From Nonomuraea sediminis (GTDB lineage: Bacteria > Actinomycetota > Actinomycetes > Streptosporangiales > Streptosporangiaceae): a stretch of DNA of 64,000 nucleotides. The notes beneath the pieces were generated by a model. It ran no database searches. It was not told the DNA's origin and saw only the letters and a program-made list of their open reading frames with translations. Positions 8,880-18,503 of the stretch are shown piece after piece (within the stretch, counting starts at the first letter, position 1; each line of letters opens with the position of its first letter). The stretch spans positions 1,178,001-1,242,000 of the forward strand of contig NZ_JAHDTI010000001.1 in the NCBI RefSeq assembly GCF_018531495.1, in the 5' to 3' direction. A program made the position numbers and the translations under genes.

Positions 8880-11570
8880 CTAGTGGCCGGCGTCCTCCCA
8901 GGTGCGGCCGGAGCCTACGGAGACCTCCAGGGGGACGCGGAGGTGGTAGGCGGCGTTCATCTGGTCGCGGACGAGGTGGGTGAGGGCGTCGAGCTCGCCG
9001 GGCACCACTTCGAAGACGAGTTCGTCGTGGACCTGGAGGAGCATGCGCGAGCGGAGCCCCTCCTCGCCGATGGCCTGCCGTACGTTGAGCATGGCGACCT
9101 TGATGATGTCGGCGGCCGAGCCCTGTATGGGCGCGTTGAGGGCCATGCGCTCGGCCATCTCGCGGCGCTGGCGGTTGTCGCTGGTCAGGTCCGGCAGGTA
9201 GCGGCGGCGGCCCATGATGGTCTCGGTGTAGCCGTCGGTGCGGGCCTGGGCGACGATGGCCTGCAGGAAGTCGCGCACGCCGCCGAACTCCTGGAAGTAC
9301 TCCTCCTTCAGCGCGCGCGCCTCGGCGACCGGGATGTTGAGCTGCCCGGACAGGCCGAAGTCGGACAGGCCGTAGGCCAGGCCGTAGTTCATGGCCTTGA
9401 TGCGGGCGCGCAGCTCGCTGTCGATCTGCTCGGGCGGCAGGTCGAAGACGCGCGAGGCGGTGGCGGCGTGGAAGTCGTGGCCGGACTCGAAGGCGGCGAT
9501 GAGCGACTCGTCGCCCGACAGGTGGGCCATGATGCGCAGCTCGATCTGGCTGTAGTCGGCCGTCAGCAGCGTCTCGTAGCCCTCGCCGACGGTGAAGCCC
9601 TGCCGGATGCGGCGGCCCTCGGCGGTGCGGATCGGGATGTTCTGCAGGTTGGGCTTCTCCGACGACAACCGGCCGGTGGCGGCGATGATCTGGTTGAAGG
9701 TGGTGTGGATCCGCCCGTCGTCGGCGATCTCCTTGATCAGGCCCTCGACCGTGGTGCGCAGCTTGGTCTGGTCGCGGTGGCGCAGCATGATCACGGGCAG
9801 CTCGTGGTCGGTCTGCGTGGCCAGCCAGGCGAGCTGGTCGGCGTCGGTGCTGTAGCCGGTCTTGATGCGCTTGGTCTTGGGCAGGTTGAGCCGGGTGAAC
9901 AGGATCTCCTGCAGCTGCTTGGGCGAGCCCAGGTTGAACTGCTCGCCGACGGCCCGGTGGGCCTCCTCGACCGCGTGCTTGACGGCGGCGCCGAACTCGG
10001 CCTCGAGCGAGGCGAAGTATTCCGGGTCGACGGCGATGCCCGCCCGCTCCATCTCGGCCAGCACGCTCAGCAGCGGCAGCTCCACGTCGGCCATCAGCTG
10101 GGTGCCGCCGCGCCCGGACAGGAACTCCTCCAGCGAGCCGGCCAGCTCGAGCACCGCGTGGGCGCGCAGCGCCAGGTCCTTGGCGGGGGCGAGCTCGTCG
10201 TCGCCGAACAGCGCGCCCTGCCCGTCGGACTCTTCCTCGGCCCGCAGGTCGCGGTTGAGGTAGCGGCGGGCCAGGTCTTCGAGCGCGAACGTGCGCTGGC
10301 CGGGCATGGCCAGGTAGGCGGCCAGCGCGGTGTCGACGCTGAGCCCGTTGAGCTGCATGCCCTGCGCCCACAGCGCCAGGATCGGCCCCTTGGCGTCGTG
10401 GACGGCTTTGGGCTTGGCGTCGTCGGCGAACCACTCCCGCAGCGCCGCCTCGTCGGCCTCGGTCAGCTTGGTGGGGTCGATGAAGGCGGCCGTGCCGTCG
10501 GGGGCGGCGATGGCGATCGCGTCGACGCGCCCGGTGCCGCTGCCGTAGACGCCCTTGAAGGCGAGTCCGGCGCGGCCCTCGGGCAGCGCCGACAGCCAGC
10601 CGGCCACCCGGTCGGGGCCGAGGACGACGGTCTCCACCTCGAAGCCCTGCTCGGGCTCCTGCTCGCCGGTGCCGAGGACCTTGAACAGCCGCTCGCGCAG
10701 CTCGCCGCGGATCTGCAGCGAGTCGAGCAGCTTGTTGATCTCCTCGCGGTCCCACGCGCCCTGCGTGAGGTCGCCCAGCTCGGCCTCGAGCGGGACGTCG
10801 CGCAGCAGCTCGGTCAGCCGCCGGTTCATCAGCACCTGGGCCACGTGCTCGCGCAGCTTGTCGCCGACCTTGCCCTTGACCTCGTCGACCCGGTCGATCA
10901 GCGTGGTCAGCGAGCCGAACTCGCGCACCCACTTGGCGGCCGTCTTCTCCCCCACGCCGGGGATGCTGAGCAGGTTGTCGCTGGGGTCACCGCGCAGCGC
11001 CGCGAAGTCGGGATACTGCTGCGGCGTCAGCTCGTACTTCTCGAAGACCGCCTCAGGGGTGAAGCGCGTCATGTCGCTGATGCCGCGACGTGTCATGAGT
11101 ACGGTGACCCGCTCGTTGACCAGCTGGAGCGCGTCGCGGTCACCGGTGACGATCAGGACGTCCATGCCCTCGGCGGCGGCGCGGGTGGCCAGCGTGGCGA
11201 TCAGGTCGTCGGCCTCGAACCCGGCCTTGGACATCCGCGGGATGCGCAGCGTGTCGAGCAGCTCGAAGATCAGCTGCATCTGGCCGCGGAAGTCCTCCGG
11301 GGTCTCGCTGCGGTTGGCCTTGTACTCCGAGTACTCCTCGTGCCGGAACGTGGGCTCCGACCGGTCGAAGGCCACCGCCACGTGGGTCGGCTGCTCGTCG
11401 CGGAGGATGTTGGTCAGCATGGACGTGAACCCGTAGACCGCCTCGGTGTGCTGGCCGTCGGTGGTCATCAGGTTGGCGTCCTTGAGCGCGTAGAACGCTC
11501 GATACGCCAGGCTGTGCCCGTCAAGCAGCAGCAGGCTCGGTCGGGTGGGGGTCACTTCACTCTTCGGCAC
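8880..11570 (-). CDS. polA: DNA polymerase I
   Basis: 896 residues. The N-terminal 5'-3' nuclease (about 1-300) starts LLLLDGHSLAYRAFYAL and has the acidic VTGDRDALQLV site and the helix-hairpin-helix SIPGVGEKTA. The middle exonuclease-like domain (about 310-500) lacks the Asp-x-Glu of proofreading enzymes: the equivalent stretch reads AGLAFKGV, so it should not proofread, as in mycobacterial PolA. The polymerase domain has motif A DYSQIELRIMAHL, motif B RIKAMNYGLAYG and motif C LQVHDELVFE. It acts in Okazaki fragment maturation and repair synthesis. It is divergent from the thioesterase gene, 62 nt away. Confidence 0.97.
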   Translation of the reverse strand: MPKSEVTPTRPSLLLLDGHSLAYRAFYALKDANLMTTDGQHTEAVYGFTSMLTNILRDEQPTHVAVAFDRSEPTFRHEEYSEYKANRSETPEDFRGQMQLIFELLDTLRIPRMSKAGFEADDLIATLATRAAAEGMDVLIVTGDRDALQLVNERVTVLMTRRGISDMTRFTPEAVFEKYELTPQQYPDFAALRGDPSDNLLSIPGVGEKTAAKWVREFGSLTTLIDRVDEVKGKVGDKLREHVAQVLMNRRLTELLRDVPLEAELGDLTQGAWDREEINKLLDSLQIRGELRERLFKVLGTGEQEPEQGFEVETVVLGPDRVAGWLSALPEGRAGLAFKGVYGSGTGRVDAIAIAAPDGTAAFIDPTKLTEADEAALREWFADDAKPKAVHDAKGPILALWAQGMQLNGLSVDTALAAYLAMPGQRTFALEDLARRYLNRDLRAEEESDGQGALFGDDELAPAKDLALRAHAVLELAGSLEEFLSGRGGTQLMADVELPLLSVLAEMERAGIAVDPEYFASLEAEFGAAVKHAVEEAHRAVGEQFNLGSPKQLQEILFTRLNLPKTKRIKTGYSTDADQLAWLATQTDHELPVIMLRHRDQTKLRTTVEGLIKEIADDGRIHTTFNQIIAATGRLSSEKPNLQNIPIRTAEGRRIRQGFTVGEGYETLLTADYSQIELRIMAHLSGDESLIAAFESGHDFHAATASRVFDLPPEQIDSELRARIKAMNYGLAYGLSDFGLSGQLNIPVAEARALKEEYFQEFGGVRDFLQAIVAQARTDGYTETIMGRRRYLPDLTSDNRQRREMAERMALNAPIQGSAADIIKVAMLNVRQAIGEEGLRSRMLLQVHDELVFEVVPGELDALTHLVRDQMNAAYHLRVPLEVSVGSGRTWEDAGH

Positions 11571-11632
11571 ACCCGAAGCCTAGTCTCCATCTGCGACAGA
11601 AAACCTGAGCTCGGAAGACTGGAGACAAGCCC

Positions 11633-12055
11633 TTGACGCAGACACCGCAGACCGGCCCCCTCGACTTCGCCGCTCTCGGCGCGGTGCACGAGGGCACGCT
11701 CCCCCACCGGATGGGCATCGAGTTCGTCGAGGCCGGCGCCGAGCGGGTCGTGGGCCGCATGCCGGTCGAGGGCAACACCCAGCCGTACGGCCTGCTGCAC
11801 GGCGGCGCGTCGGCGGTGCTGGCCGAGACCCTGGGCTCGGTGGGCGCCGCCATCCACGCGGGACCCGATCGGATCGCGGTCGGCATCGAGCTCAACGCCA
11901 CCCACCACCGCTCGGCGACCTCCGGCTACGTCACGGGCGTCGCGACCAGATTGCACGGCGGCAGAACGCTGGCCACCTACGACATCGAGATCACCGATGA
12001 CCAGGGACGACGGGTGTGCACCTCCCGCCTCACCTGTATGCTGCGGGATCGCTGA
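11633..12055 (+). CDS. Hot-dog fold thioesterase (PaaI family)
   Basis: 140 residues from a TTG start at 11633; an ATG is not available in a sensible position. The hot-dog signature is clear: LPHRMGIEFVEAG, then QPYGLLHGGASAVLAETLGS with the central helix, and NATHHRSATSGYVTG. The family hydrolyses small acyl-CoA thioesters (phenylacetate side products, menaquinone pathway intermediates). The physiological substrate is not evident. Its position between polA and the liv operon is the order I recall from other actinobacteria. Confidence 0.87.
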   Translation: MTQTPQTGPLDFAALGAVHEGTLPHRMGIEFVEAGAERVVGRMPVEGNTQPYGLLHGGASAVLAETLGSVGAAIHAGPDRIAVGIELNATHHRSATSGYVTGVATRLHGGRTLATYDIEITDDQGRRVCTSRLTCMLRDR

Positions 12056-12080
12056 ACGCCACGCGAGTTCCGTCCTCCCT

Positions 12081-12110
12081 TTGCACACCGACCCCGTGGG
12101 TCGCTACGGT
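12081..12110 (+). promoter_or_regulatory. Promoter of the liv operon
   Basis: TTGCAC (12081-12086), an 18-nt spacer and TACGGT (12105-12110) make a good housekeeping-type promoter. Transcription from it would produce an untranslated leader of roughly 410 nt before livH. Confidence 0.6.
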
Positions 12111-12117
12111 TGTCCCC

Positions 12118-12204
12118 AGCAGAGCCCGCGGGGGAGGCTGAGTAGATAACGTGTAAGGCCGGGGAAGCCTTACATGGCCCCAAAGGTCATCCCCCGGGCT
12201 CGTC
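12118..12204 (+). ncRNA. Structured leader element of unknown class
   Basis: An outer pairing of AGCCCG-GGGGA (about 12121-12133) with TCCCCCGGGCT (about 12190-12200) encloses an inner hairpin of GTAAGGC / GCCTTAC around 12151-12173. I could not match it to a riboswitch class. It sits right after the predicted transcription start of the liv operon, so a cis-acting RNA is plausible. The class and the ligand are unknown. Confidence 0.35.
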
Positions 12205-12305
12205 TCTCCCCCCACTTCACCATGGGCGAAAAGCGTCGCGCGCGACCACCCCGCCGACTCGCCGCCACTCCTCAAGCATTACGAGCAGATCGTTATTGCT
12301 TCGTT

Positions 12306-12360
12306 GTCAGGACCTGCCAGGCGTCTACCTCGATTTAGCCCCTGACCTGGCGTATTTTTT
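12306..12360 (+). terminator. Candidate attenuator in the liv leader
   Basis: GCCAGG (12316-12321) pairs with CCTGGC (12346-12351), and TATTTTTT follows at 12353-12360, a U-tract that is rare in this GC-rich DNA. An alternative helix GTCAGG (12306-12311) with CCTGAC (12341-12346) uses overlapping bases and is mutually exclusive with the first. This looks like a terminator/antiterminator switch, though each helix is only 6 bp. Confidence 0.4.
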
Positions 12361-12375
12361 CCTCACGCAAGCGAC

Positions 12376-12405
12376 ACGCCCACGTCACTAATTGGTGACG
12401 AACGA
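12376..12405 (+). promoter_or_regulatory. Operator-like palindrome before livH
   Basis: GTCACTAATTGGTGAC, within about 12384-12402, is a near-perfect palindrome with GTCAC/GTGAC arms. It lies between the U-tract and livH and could bind a repressor. Nothing in the window identifies the protein. The remainder of 12405-12524 shows nothing else. Confidence 0.35.
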
Positions 12406-12524
12406 TACTGAAACGGGCGTTCCCGGAATAAGCTCCCGCCACAGCATCCCAGTTGTGCCTGCGATGCCCGCGTGTCGAGATGGAGGGGTCACAACCCCGC
12501 CTTGACCTAATTGAGGGAGCACCA

Positions 12525-13808
12525 TTGCGCAGAGCCGTGATCGCGTTCACGGCCTTCCTGGGTGGACTCATCTTCCTGCTCGCTGCCCCCGCCCAAGCGG
12601 CGGTCGACGATCAGGGCCTGAGAGGGACACTCAAACTCCAAGGCCAGCCAGTGAACGGCGTGAAAATCGTCGTGACCACCGAAGACGGCAAACCCGTCAA
12701 GGAGGTTACAAGTAACGCCCAAGGCACATGGGAAGTGAAGGTCGACAAACCGGGCAAGTACAAGGTCACCCTGGATGTCAAGACCCTCCCCGCGAATGCC
12801 CAGGTAAGGGCCAACAACAACGTCCGCACGCCGACGGTATTCAGCGGGAACATGTCGACCGTCCTGTTCGTGCTCGAGCCCAAGGGCACCACGGCCGCCC
12901 AGGAGCAAGGCGGTGAAGGCAGTCCCTTCTGGGACACCGCGGCGCAGCTCACCTTCGAGGGCATCAACCTCGGCCTGATCATCGCGCTTGCCGCCCTCGG
13001 CCTCTCGCTCATCTACGGCACGACCGGCCTGACCAACTTCGCCCACGGCGAGCTCGTCACGCTGGGCGCCATCGTGGCCTACGCCTTCAACGTGGGCATG
13101 GGGATCCACATCATCCCCGCGGCGGTGCTGGCCGTCATCGTCTGCGGCGGGCTCGGCTACGCGCAAGATCGCTTCTTCTGGGGCCAGCTGCGCAAGCGGG
13201 GCACCGGCACCATCGCCATGATGATCATCTCGATCGGCGTCGCGCTCTTCCTGCGCTACACCTACCTGATCTTGTTCGGCGGGCAGAACGAGGCCTACGC
13301 GCAGTACACCGCGCAGCCGGGCATCCAGATCGGCCCGATCTCCGCAGCGCCGAAGAACTTCGTCGCCATCGGCATCGAGCTCGCGGTCCTCATCATCGTG
13401 GGCGTCGCGCTGCTGCGCACCCGCACCGGCAAGGCCGCCCGTGCGGTGGCCGACAACCCGGCGCTGGCCGCCTCCTCCGGCATCAACGTCGACCGCATCA
13501 TCCGTATCATCTGGACGGTCGGCGCGGCCATCGCCGCGCTCGCGGGCGTCATGCTGGGAGTCTCGCAGAACCTGAAGTACACGATGGGCCAGGACATCCT
13601 GCTGCTCATCTTCGCGGGCGTCACGCTCGGCGGGCTCGGCACCGCCTTCGGCGCGCTGGTCGGCTCCCTCGTGGTCGGCCTGTTCATCCAGCTCTCGACC
13701 CTCTGGGTGCCGCCGGAGCTGAAGAGCGTCGGCGCGCTCGCCGTACTGATCATCGTGCTCCTCGTCAGGCCGCAGGGCATCCTCGGCCGCCGCGAGCGGA
13801 TCGGCTGA
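12525..13808 (+). CDS. livH: Branched-chain amino acid ABC permease LivH with N-terminal Ig-like domain
   Basis: 427 residues from a TTG at 12525, preceded by GAGGGAG; this start gives a clean signal peptide ending APAQAA. Residues about 28-125 form an extracytoplasmic carboxypeptidase-regulatory-like beta domain (LRGTLKLQGQPVNGVKIVV, GTWEVKVDKPGKYKVTLDV). The LivH membrane domain follows with its hallmark GLSLIYGTTGLTNFAHGE and the coupling loop GKAARAVADNPALAASSGI. It forms the permease heterodimer with LivM. The N-terminal extra domain is not part of classical LivH (about 300 residues) and would face outward, where it could touch the binding proteins. Confidence 0.88.
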   Translation: MRRAVIAFTAFLGGLIFLLAAPAQAAVDDQGLRGTLKLQGQPVNGVKIVVTTEDGKPVKEVTSNAQGTWEVKVDKPGKYKVTLDVKTLPANAQVRANNNVRTPTVFSGNMSTVLFVLEPKGTTAAQEQGGEGSPFWDTAAQLTFEGINLGLIIALAALGLSLIYGTTGLTNFAHGELVTLGAIVAYAFNVGMGIHIIPAAVLAVIVCGGLGYAQDRFFWGQLRKRGTGTIAMMIISIGVALFLRYTYLILFGGQNEAYAQYTAQPGIQIGPISAAPKNFVAIGIELAVLIIVGVALLRTRTGKAARAVADNPALAASSGINVDRIIRIIWTVGAAIAALAGVMLGVSQNLKYTMGQDILLLIFAGVTLGGLGTAFGALVGSLVVGLFIQLSTLWVPPELKSVGALAVLIIVLLVRPQGILGRRERIG

Positions 13809-13818
13809 GGGGGCTCAC

Positions 13819-14808
13819 ATGGACTGGCTCACCATCATCACCACCACCGTCAAGGCCGCCATCGGCGTCGAGACCGTGCTGTACGGACTGGCCGCGATCG
13901 GCATCAACGTCCAGTTCGGCTACACGGGCCTGCTCAACTTCGGCCAGGCCGCCTTCATGGGCGTCGCCGGGTACGGCCTGGCCGTCACGGTCACCGTGGT
14001 CGGCCTGCCGTTCTGGGTCGGGATCCTGGTCGGACTGGCCGCCGCGGTGCTGCTCGCCATCATCCTGGGCATCCCGACGCTGCGCCTGCGCGCCGACTAC
14101 CTGGCGATCGTCACGATCGCGGCGGCCGAGATCGTCCGGCTCATCTTCCGTTCCGTGGCGTTCAAGAGCGTCTTCGGCGGCTCGGACGGCCAGCGCGGCT
14201 TCTCCGACGGCTTCTACGCGCTCAACCCCTTCCCCGAGGGGAACAATTACGGCATCGGGGTCATCACCTTCAACAACCGGGTCCTGTGGGTGCTGGTCGT
14301 CGGGTGGGCCCTGGTCGCCCTCACGAGCTTCCTGGTCTACCTGCTCATGAAGAGCCCGTGGGGCCGCGTGCTGAAGGCCATCAGGGAGGACGAGGACGCG
14401 GTCCGCAGCCTGGGCAAGAACGTCTTCTCCTACAAGATGCAGTCGCTGATCCTGGGCGGCGTGATCGGCTGCCTCGGCGGCTTCATCTACGGCCTGGCCT
14501 ACGCCTCGGTACAGCCGGACATCTTCGGCACCGAGACGACCTTCTTCGCCTACACCATCGTGATCCTGGGCGGCGCCGCCCGCGTCATGGGCCCCATCGT
14601 CGGGTCGATGATCTTCTGGGTGCTCCTCGTCCTGGTCAACGGTGTGCTGAGCGAAGCGGTCCAGGCGGGGTACATCCCCTTCATGACCAGCATCCAGGTC
14701 GGCCCCGTCCGCTACATGCTCGTCGGGCTAGGCCTGATCCTGTTGCTCATCTTCCGGCCACAGGGCATCTTCGGCGACAAGAGGGAGATAGCAATCGATG
14801 CGCGCTGA
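13819..14808 (+). CDS. livM: Branched-chain amino acid ABC permease LivM
   Basis: 329 residues, about eight to ten membrane segments. The LivM signature is present: NVQFGYTGLLNFGQAAFMGVAGYG, read as shorter blocks, and the cytoplasmic coupling loop SPWGRVLKAIREDEDAVRSLG. It starts 10 nt after livH and its 3' end overlaps livG by 11 nt, so the operon is tightly packed. It pairs with LivH to form the channel through which substrate delivered by the binding lipoproteins passes. Confidence 0.92.
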   Translation: MDWLTIITTTVKAAIGVETVLYGLAAIGINVQFGYTGLLNFGQAAFMGVAGYGLAVTVTVVGLPFWVGILVGLAAAVLLAIILGIPTLRLRADYLAIVTIAAAEIVRLIFRSVAFKSVFGGSDGQRGFSDGFYALNPFPEGNNYGIGVITFNNRVLWVLVVGWALVALTSFLVYLLMKSPWGRVLKAIREDEDAVRSLGKNVFSYKMQSLILGGVIGCLGGFIYGLAYASVQPDIFGTETTFFAYTIVILGGAARVMGPIVGSMIFWVLLVLVNGVLSEAVQAGYIPFMTSIQVGPVRYMLVGLGLILLLIFRPQGIFGDKREIAIDAR

Positions 14809-15729
14809 AACGACGACCGATCGCAAGGCCGCCGCGCTGGCCGTCTTCAAGGACCTCGCGCGCGACCCCGGGGTGCCCAAGCCCGACCCGATCCTGGTGG
14901 TCGACAACGTGGTGCGGCGCTTCGGCGGTCTGACGGCCGTCGAGGTCGAGCACGTGGAGATCCAGCGCGGCTCGATCACCGCGCTCATCGGCCCCAACGG
15001 CGCCGGCAAGACGACGTTCTTCAACCAGCTGACCGGCTTCGACACCGCCGACTCCGGCTCGTGGACGTTCAACGGCCGCGGCATGAACGGCGTGCCCGCG
15101 CACAAGGTGGCGCGCATGGGCATGGTGCGCACCTTCCAGCTGACCAAGGCGCTGTCCCGGCTGACCGTACTGGAGAACATGCGCCTGGGCGCCCAGCAGC
15201 AGCGGGGGGAGAACTTCTGGCGGGCGCTGATCCCGAGCTTCTGGCGCAACCAGGAGGACTCGATCACCGAGCAGGCCGAGGAGCTGCTCGAGCGGTTCAA
15301 GCTCGACGCCAAGCGCGACGACTTCGCCGGCTCGCTGTCCGGCGGTCAGCGCAAGCTCCTCGAGATGGCCCGCGCGCTCATGGTGAAGCCGGAGCTCGTC
15401 ATGCTCGACGAGCCGATGGCCGGCGTGAACCCGGCGCTCACCCAGTCACTGCTCGGCCACGTCAAGGACCTGCGCGAGCAGGGCATGACGGTGCTGTTCG
15501 TCGAGCACGACATGGACATGGTCCGCGACATCAGCGACTGGGTCATCGTGATGGCGCAGGGCGCGGTCATCGCGGAGGGCCCGCCGGACTCGATCATGTC
15601 CGACCCGCGCGTCATCGACGCCTACCTGGGCGCGCACCACGACGCCCCGCTGTCGGAGAGCGAGCTGGAGGCGCAGCTGCACGAGGCCGAGGCGGCGCTC
15701 GAGGCCGAGATCGAGGAGGAGACGCAGAA

Positions 15730-15733
<4 letters not shown>
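14798..15733 (+). CDS. livG: Branched-chain amino acid ABC ATP-binding protein LivG
   Basis: 311 residues. After a 35-residue N-terminal extension the ABC domain has Walker A GPNGAGKTT, signature LSGGQRKLLEMARALM, Walker B LVMLDEPMAGVNP and switch region VLFVEHDMDMV. The LivG-type C-terminal motif IAEGPPDSIMSDPRVIDAYLG is present. An acidic tail rich in Glu and Ala follows, longer than in enteric LivG. It starts 11 nt inside livM and ends by overlapping the livF GTG. Confidence 0.93.
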
Positions 15734-16515
<782 letters not shown>

Positions 16516-16529
16516 AGATCTCGATCAGG

Positions 16530-16560
16530 AGAAGGGGCTCCCCTGGGGCCCCTTCTCTTC
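16530..16560 (+). terminator. Terminator of the livHMGF operon
   Basis: AGAAGGGGC (16530-16538) and GCCCCTTCT (16548-16556) form a hairpin followed by CTTCGTTT. It overlaps the promoter region of the next small gene. Confidence 0.75.
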
Positions 16561-16573
16561 GTTTAATGGCTGG

Positions 16574-16975
16574 GTGAGACGTATAGCGGCAGTTGCCATC
16601 CTGCTCCCCATCCTCGTGGGCTGCCAGCACGCCCCGGCCGCCCAAGCCGAGAAGTACAGCACCGGCGGTGACCCCGACGACAGCCCATGCGCTCGCGTGG
16701 TCTCCGCGATCGGCTACGTCGGGCTGATGCTCAACCCGCGCGGCCAGGAGGACAGCCAGAAGATCGAGGACGCGCTCCTCGGACGCTTCGGCGAGCTGCG
16801 CGGGATCACGCTCCAGTTCGGTCCGCGGCTGCCGGAGTCGTTGCAGCCCGCCGTACAGACCATCAAGACCACCACGGCGGGGCTGGCGCGGGCGGACGTG
16901 CCACGGCCGCGGCAGATCGCGCTCATCAAGCAGTACAGGCCCGCCGCCGACCAGATCGTGGCGGACTGCAAATAG
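16574..16975 (+). CDS. Small secreted lipoprotein of unknown function
   Basis: 133 residues from a GTG at 16574. The signal peptide RRIAAVAILLPILVGC ends in a lipobox (L-V-G-C), so the protein should be lipid-anchored after cleavage. The mature part is about 110 residues, mostly helical, with one further Cys pair possible (C in DDSPCARVV and the penultimate residue region VADCK). No family recognised. TTTAAT lies 6 nt before the GTG, which points to a leaderless message. It sits between the liv operon and the first binding protein and may or may not serve uptake. Confidence 0.7.
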   Translation: MRRIAAVAILLPILVGCQHAPAAQAEKYSTGGDPDDSPCARVVSAIGYVGLMLNPRGQEDSQKIEDALLGRFGELRGITLQFGPRLPESLQPAVQTIKTTTAGLARADVPRPRQIALIKQYRPAADQIVADCK

Positions 16976-16977
16976 CG

Positions 16978-17007
16978 GAAGGGCCCGGTCACAAGACCGG
17001 GCCCTTC
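16978..17007. terminator. Bidirectional terminator
   Basis: Perfect 13-bp arms GAAGGGCCCGGTC / GACCGGGCCCTTC with an ACAA loop lie between two convergent genes (stops at 16975 and 17021). It can serve both. Confidence 0.85.
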
Positions 17008-17020
17008 GCGTGAGAACCGG

Positions 17021-18316
17021 TTAGCCGGCGATGTTGCCGGTGCGGTACTCGAGCGCCTTGGTGGCGTACTTGTTGTCGGGGCCGTACTGGTAGATGCCGA
17101 TCGTGGCGACCGCGGGGTCACCAGCGTCGTTGAACTCGACAGGACCGCTCACGCCGTCGTAGTCGATGTCCTTGCCGGCCTTCAGCAGCTCGTCGCAGGA
17201 CTTGAAGTCCTTGCACTTCTCGCCGCCCTTGCTGACGTCGGACAGCTTGGCCGCGACGTCCACGCCCGCGTCGCTCTTGGCGGCCTCGGTCGCCAGCGCG
17301 ATCAGGTTCATCGCGTCGTAGGACTCGGGCGCGTAGCTGAAGTCCTCAAGCTTGGGGTTGACCGCGAGCAGCTTCTTGCGGAAGTCGTCGGGCGCGTTCG
17401 CACCGGGGATGGTGCCCTTGACGCCCTTGAGGGTGCCCTTGGGCATCTTCAGGTAGTTGGTGTTGGAGGTGTTGCCGTCGACCATGTACCACTTGTGGGT
17501 GTCACTGGTGAGGCCCTGCTTGACCAGCTCCTGGATGACCTTGGCGGTCTCCTCGAACCCGATCAGCACGATCGCCTTGGGGTTCTTGGCCTTGAGCTTG
17601 GCCACGTCCGCGGAGAAGTCGGCCGCCTTCGGGTCGTAGTCGACCCGCTCGACCACCTGCCCGCCGCCGTCCTGGACGGTCTTGGAGACGTTGTCCGCCA
17701 GGCCGGTGCCGTAGGAGTCCTGCATCGCCAGGATGCCGACCGTGTCACTGCCGTCGGCGACGATCAGGTCACCGAGGACCCGGCCCTGCAGCTTGTCCGG
17801 CGGCGAGGTACGGAAGTACAGGCCGTGGTCGTTGATCGTGGTGAACTTGTCGGAGGTGTTGGCGGGCGAGAAGTGGATGACGCCCGCGCCGGTGATCTTG
17901 TCGATGACCGATTCCGACACCGACGAGGAAGCGGCGCCGATGATGGCGTCGGCCTTCTGCGTCAGCAGCTTGTCCACCGACTGCGAGGCGATGTTCGTGG
18001 TGGTGTCACCGGAGTCGGTGTCGTACTTGACGACCGGCTTGCCGAGCACGCCCCCGGCCTCGTTGATCTCCTTGACCGCCAGGTCCACACCGGCGAACTC
18101 GGGCGGGCCGAGGAAGGCGAGCGAGCCGGTCTGCGGCAGCAATGTGCCAATGGTCAACACGCCGTCGCCCTTGGCCGCGGGTGCGGCTGCTGAGGACGGC
18201 GCCGCCGATCCGGTCTGCTGCGTGGCGGTGTTGCTGCCACCGCCGCAGGCCGTCAGGGCAAGGCTGGCAACCGCTGCGACAGCCAGCACGCGCCCCGCGG
18301 GAGCAATGCGGATCAT
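17021..18316 (-). CDS. Branched-chain amino acid type ABC substrate-binding lipoprotein 1
   Basis: 431 residues from the ATG at 18316, with GGAGGAGA upstream; the longer open frame upstream does not look coding. Signal peptide with lipobox L-T-A-C followed by a Gly/Ser linker. The periplasmic-binding type I (Peripla_BP_6) fold starts at LTIGTLLPQTGSLAFLGPPE and includes VLIGFEETAKVIQELVKQG and YAPESYDAMNLIALA. Two Cys in GEKCKDFKSCDELL may form a disulfide. It is one of three close paralogues here and should deliver substrate to LivHMGF. It is convergent with the liv operon rather than inside it. Confidence 0.9.
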   Translation of the reverse strand: MIRIAPAGRVLAVAAVASLALTACGGGSNTATQQTGSAAPSSAAAPAAKGDGVLTIGTLLPQTGSLAFLGPPEFAGVDLAVKEINEAGGVLGKPVVKYDTDSGDTTTNIASQSVDKLLTQKADAIIGAASSSVSESVIDKITGAGVIHFSPANTSDKFTTINDHGLYFRTSPPDKLQGRVLGDLIVADGSDTVGILAMQDSYGTGLADNVSKTVQDGGGQVVERVDYDPKAADFSADVAKLKAKNPKAIVLIGFEETAKVIQELVKQGLTSDTHKWYMVDGNTSNTNYLKMPKGTLKGVKGTIPGANAPDDFRKKLLAVNPKLEDFSYAPESYDAMNLIALATEAAKSDAGVDVAAKLSDVSKGGEKCKDFKSCDELLKAGKDIDYDGVSGPVEFNDAGDPAVATIGIYQYGPDNKYATKALEYRTGNIAG

Positions 18317-18440
18317 GAAGTGTCTCCTCCATCTCCAGGCCGGGATCCCATCAGCCATGCCGACGTTCCCGATCGAATGACGGAAACGTACAAAACCCCA
18401 GGCTGCTCCAACAGATGCCCTGCTGAACTGTCGGCACTTG

Positions 18441-18456
18441 GATGCTGAGTCGTAAT
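18441..18456 (-). promoter_or_regulatory. Shared upstream motif, copy 1
   Basis: On the minus strand this reads ATTACGACTCAGCATC, about 125 nt before the start of binding protein 1. Related blocks lie upstream of the other two paralogues (20725-20740 and 22178-22193). It is a candidate regulator site or promoter element. Confidence 0.4.
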
Positions 18457-18467
18457 CACTCCTCAAC

Positions 18468-18496
18468 TTACGACGGGCGCTGACCACGCCTAATGT
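18468..18496 (+). promoter_or_regulatory. Promoter of the lipoprotein gene at 18504 (leaderless)
   Basis: TTACGA (18468-18473), 17-nt spacer, TAATGT (18491-18496), then 7 nt to the GTG at 18504. The spacing places the transcription start at the start codon. Confidence 0.6.
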
Positions 18497-18503
18497 GCCT
18501 AGA

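Noticed and set aside
8649..11636. 995-codon plus-strand open frame opposite polA
   Set aside because: Antisense shadow; the minus strand encodes all DNA polymerase I motifs.
12030..12275. Short minus-strand open frame in the liv leader
   Set aside because: No ribosome site or family match, and it overlaps the thioesterase 3' end and the promoter.
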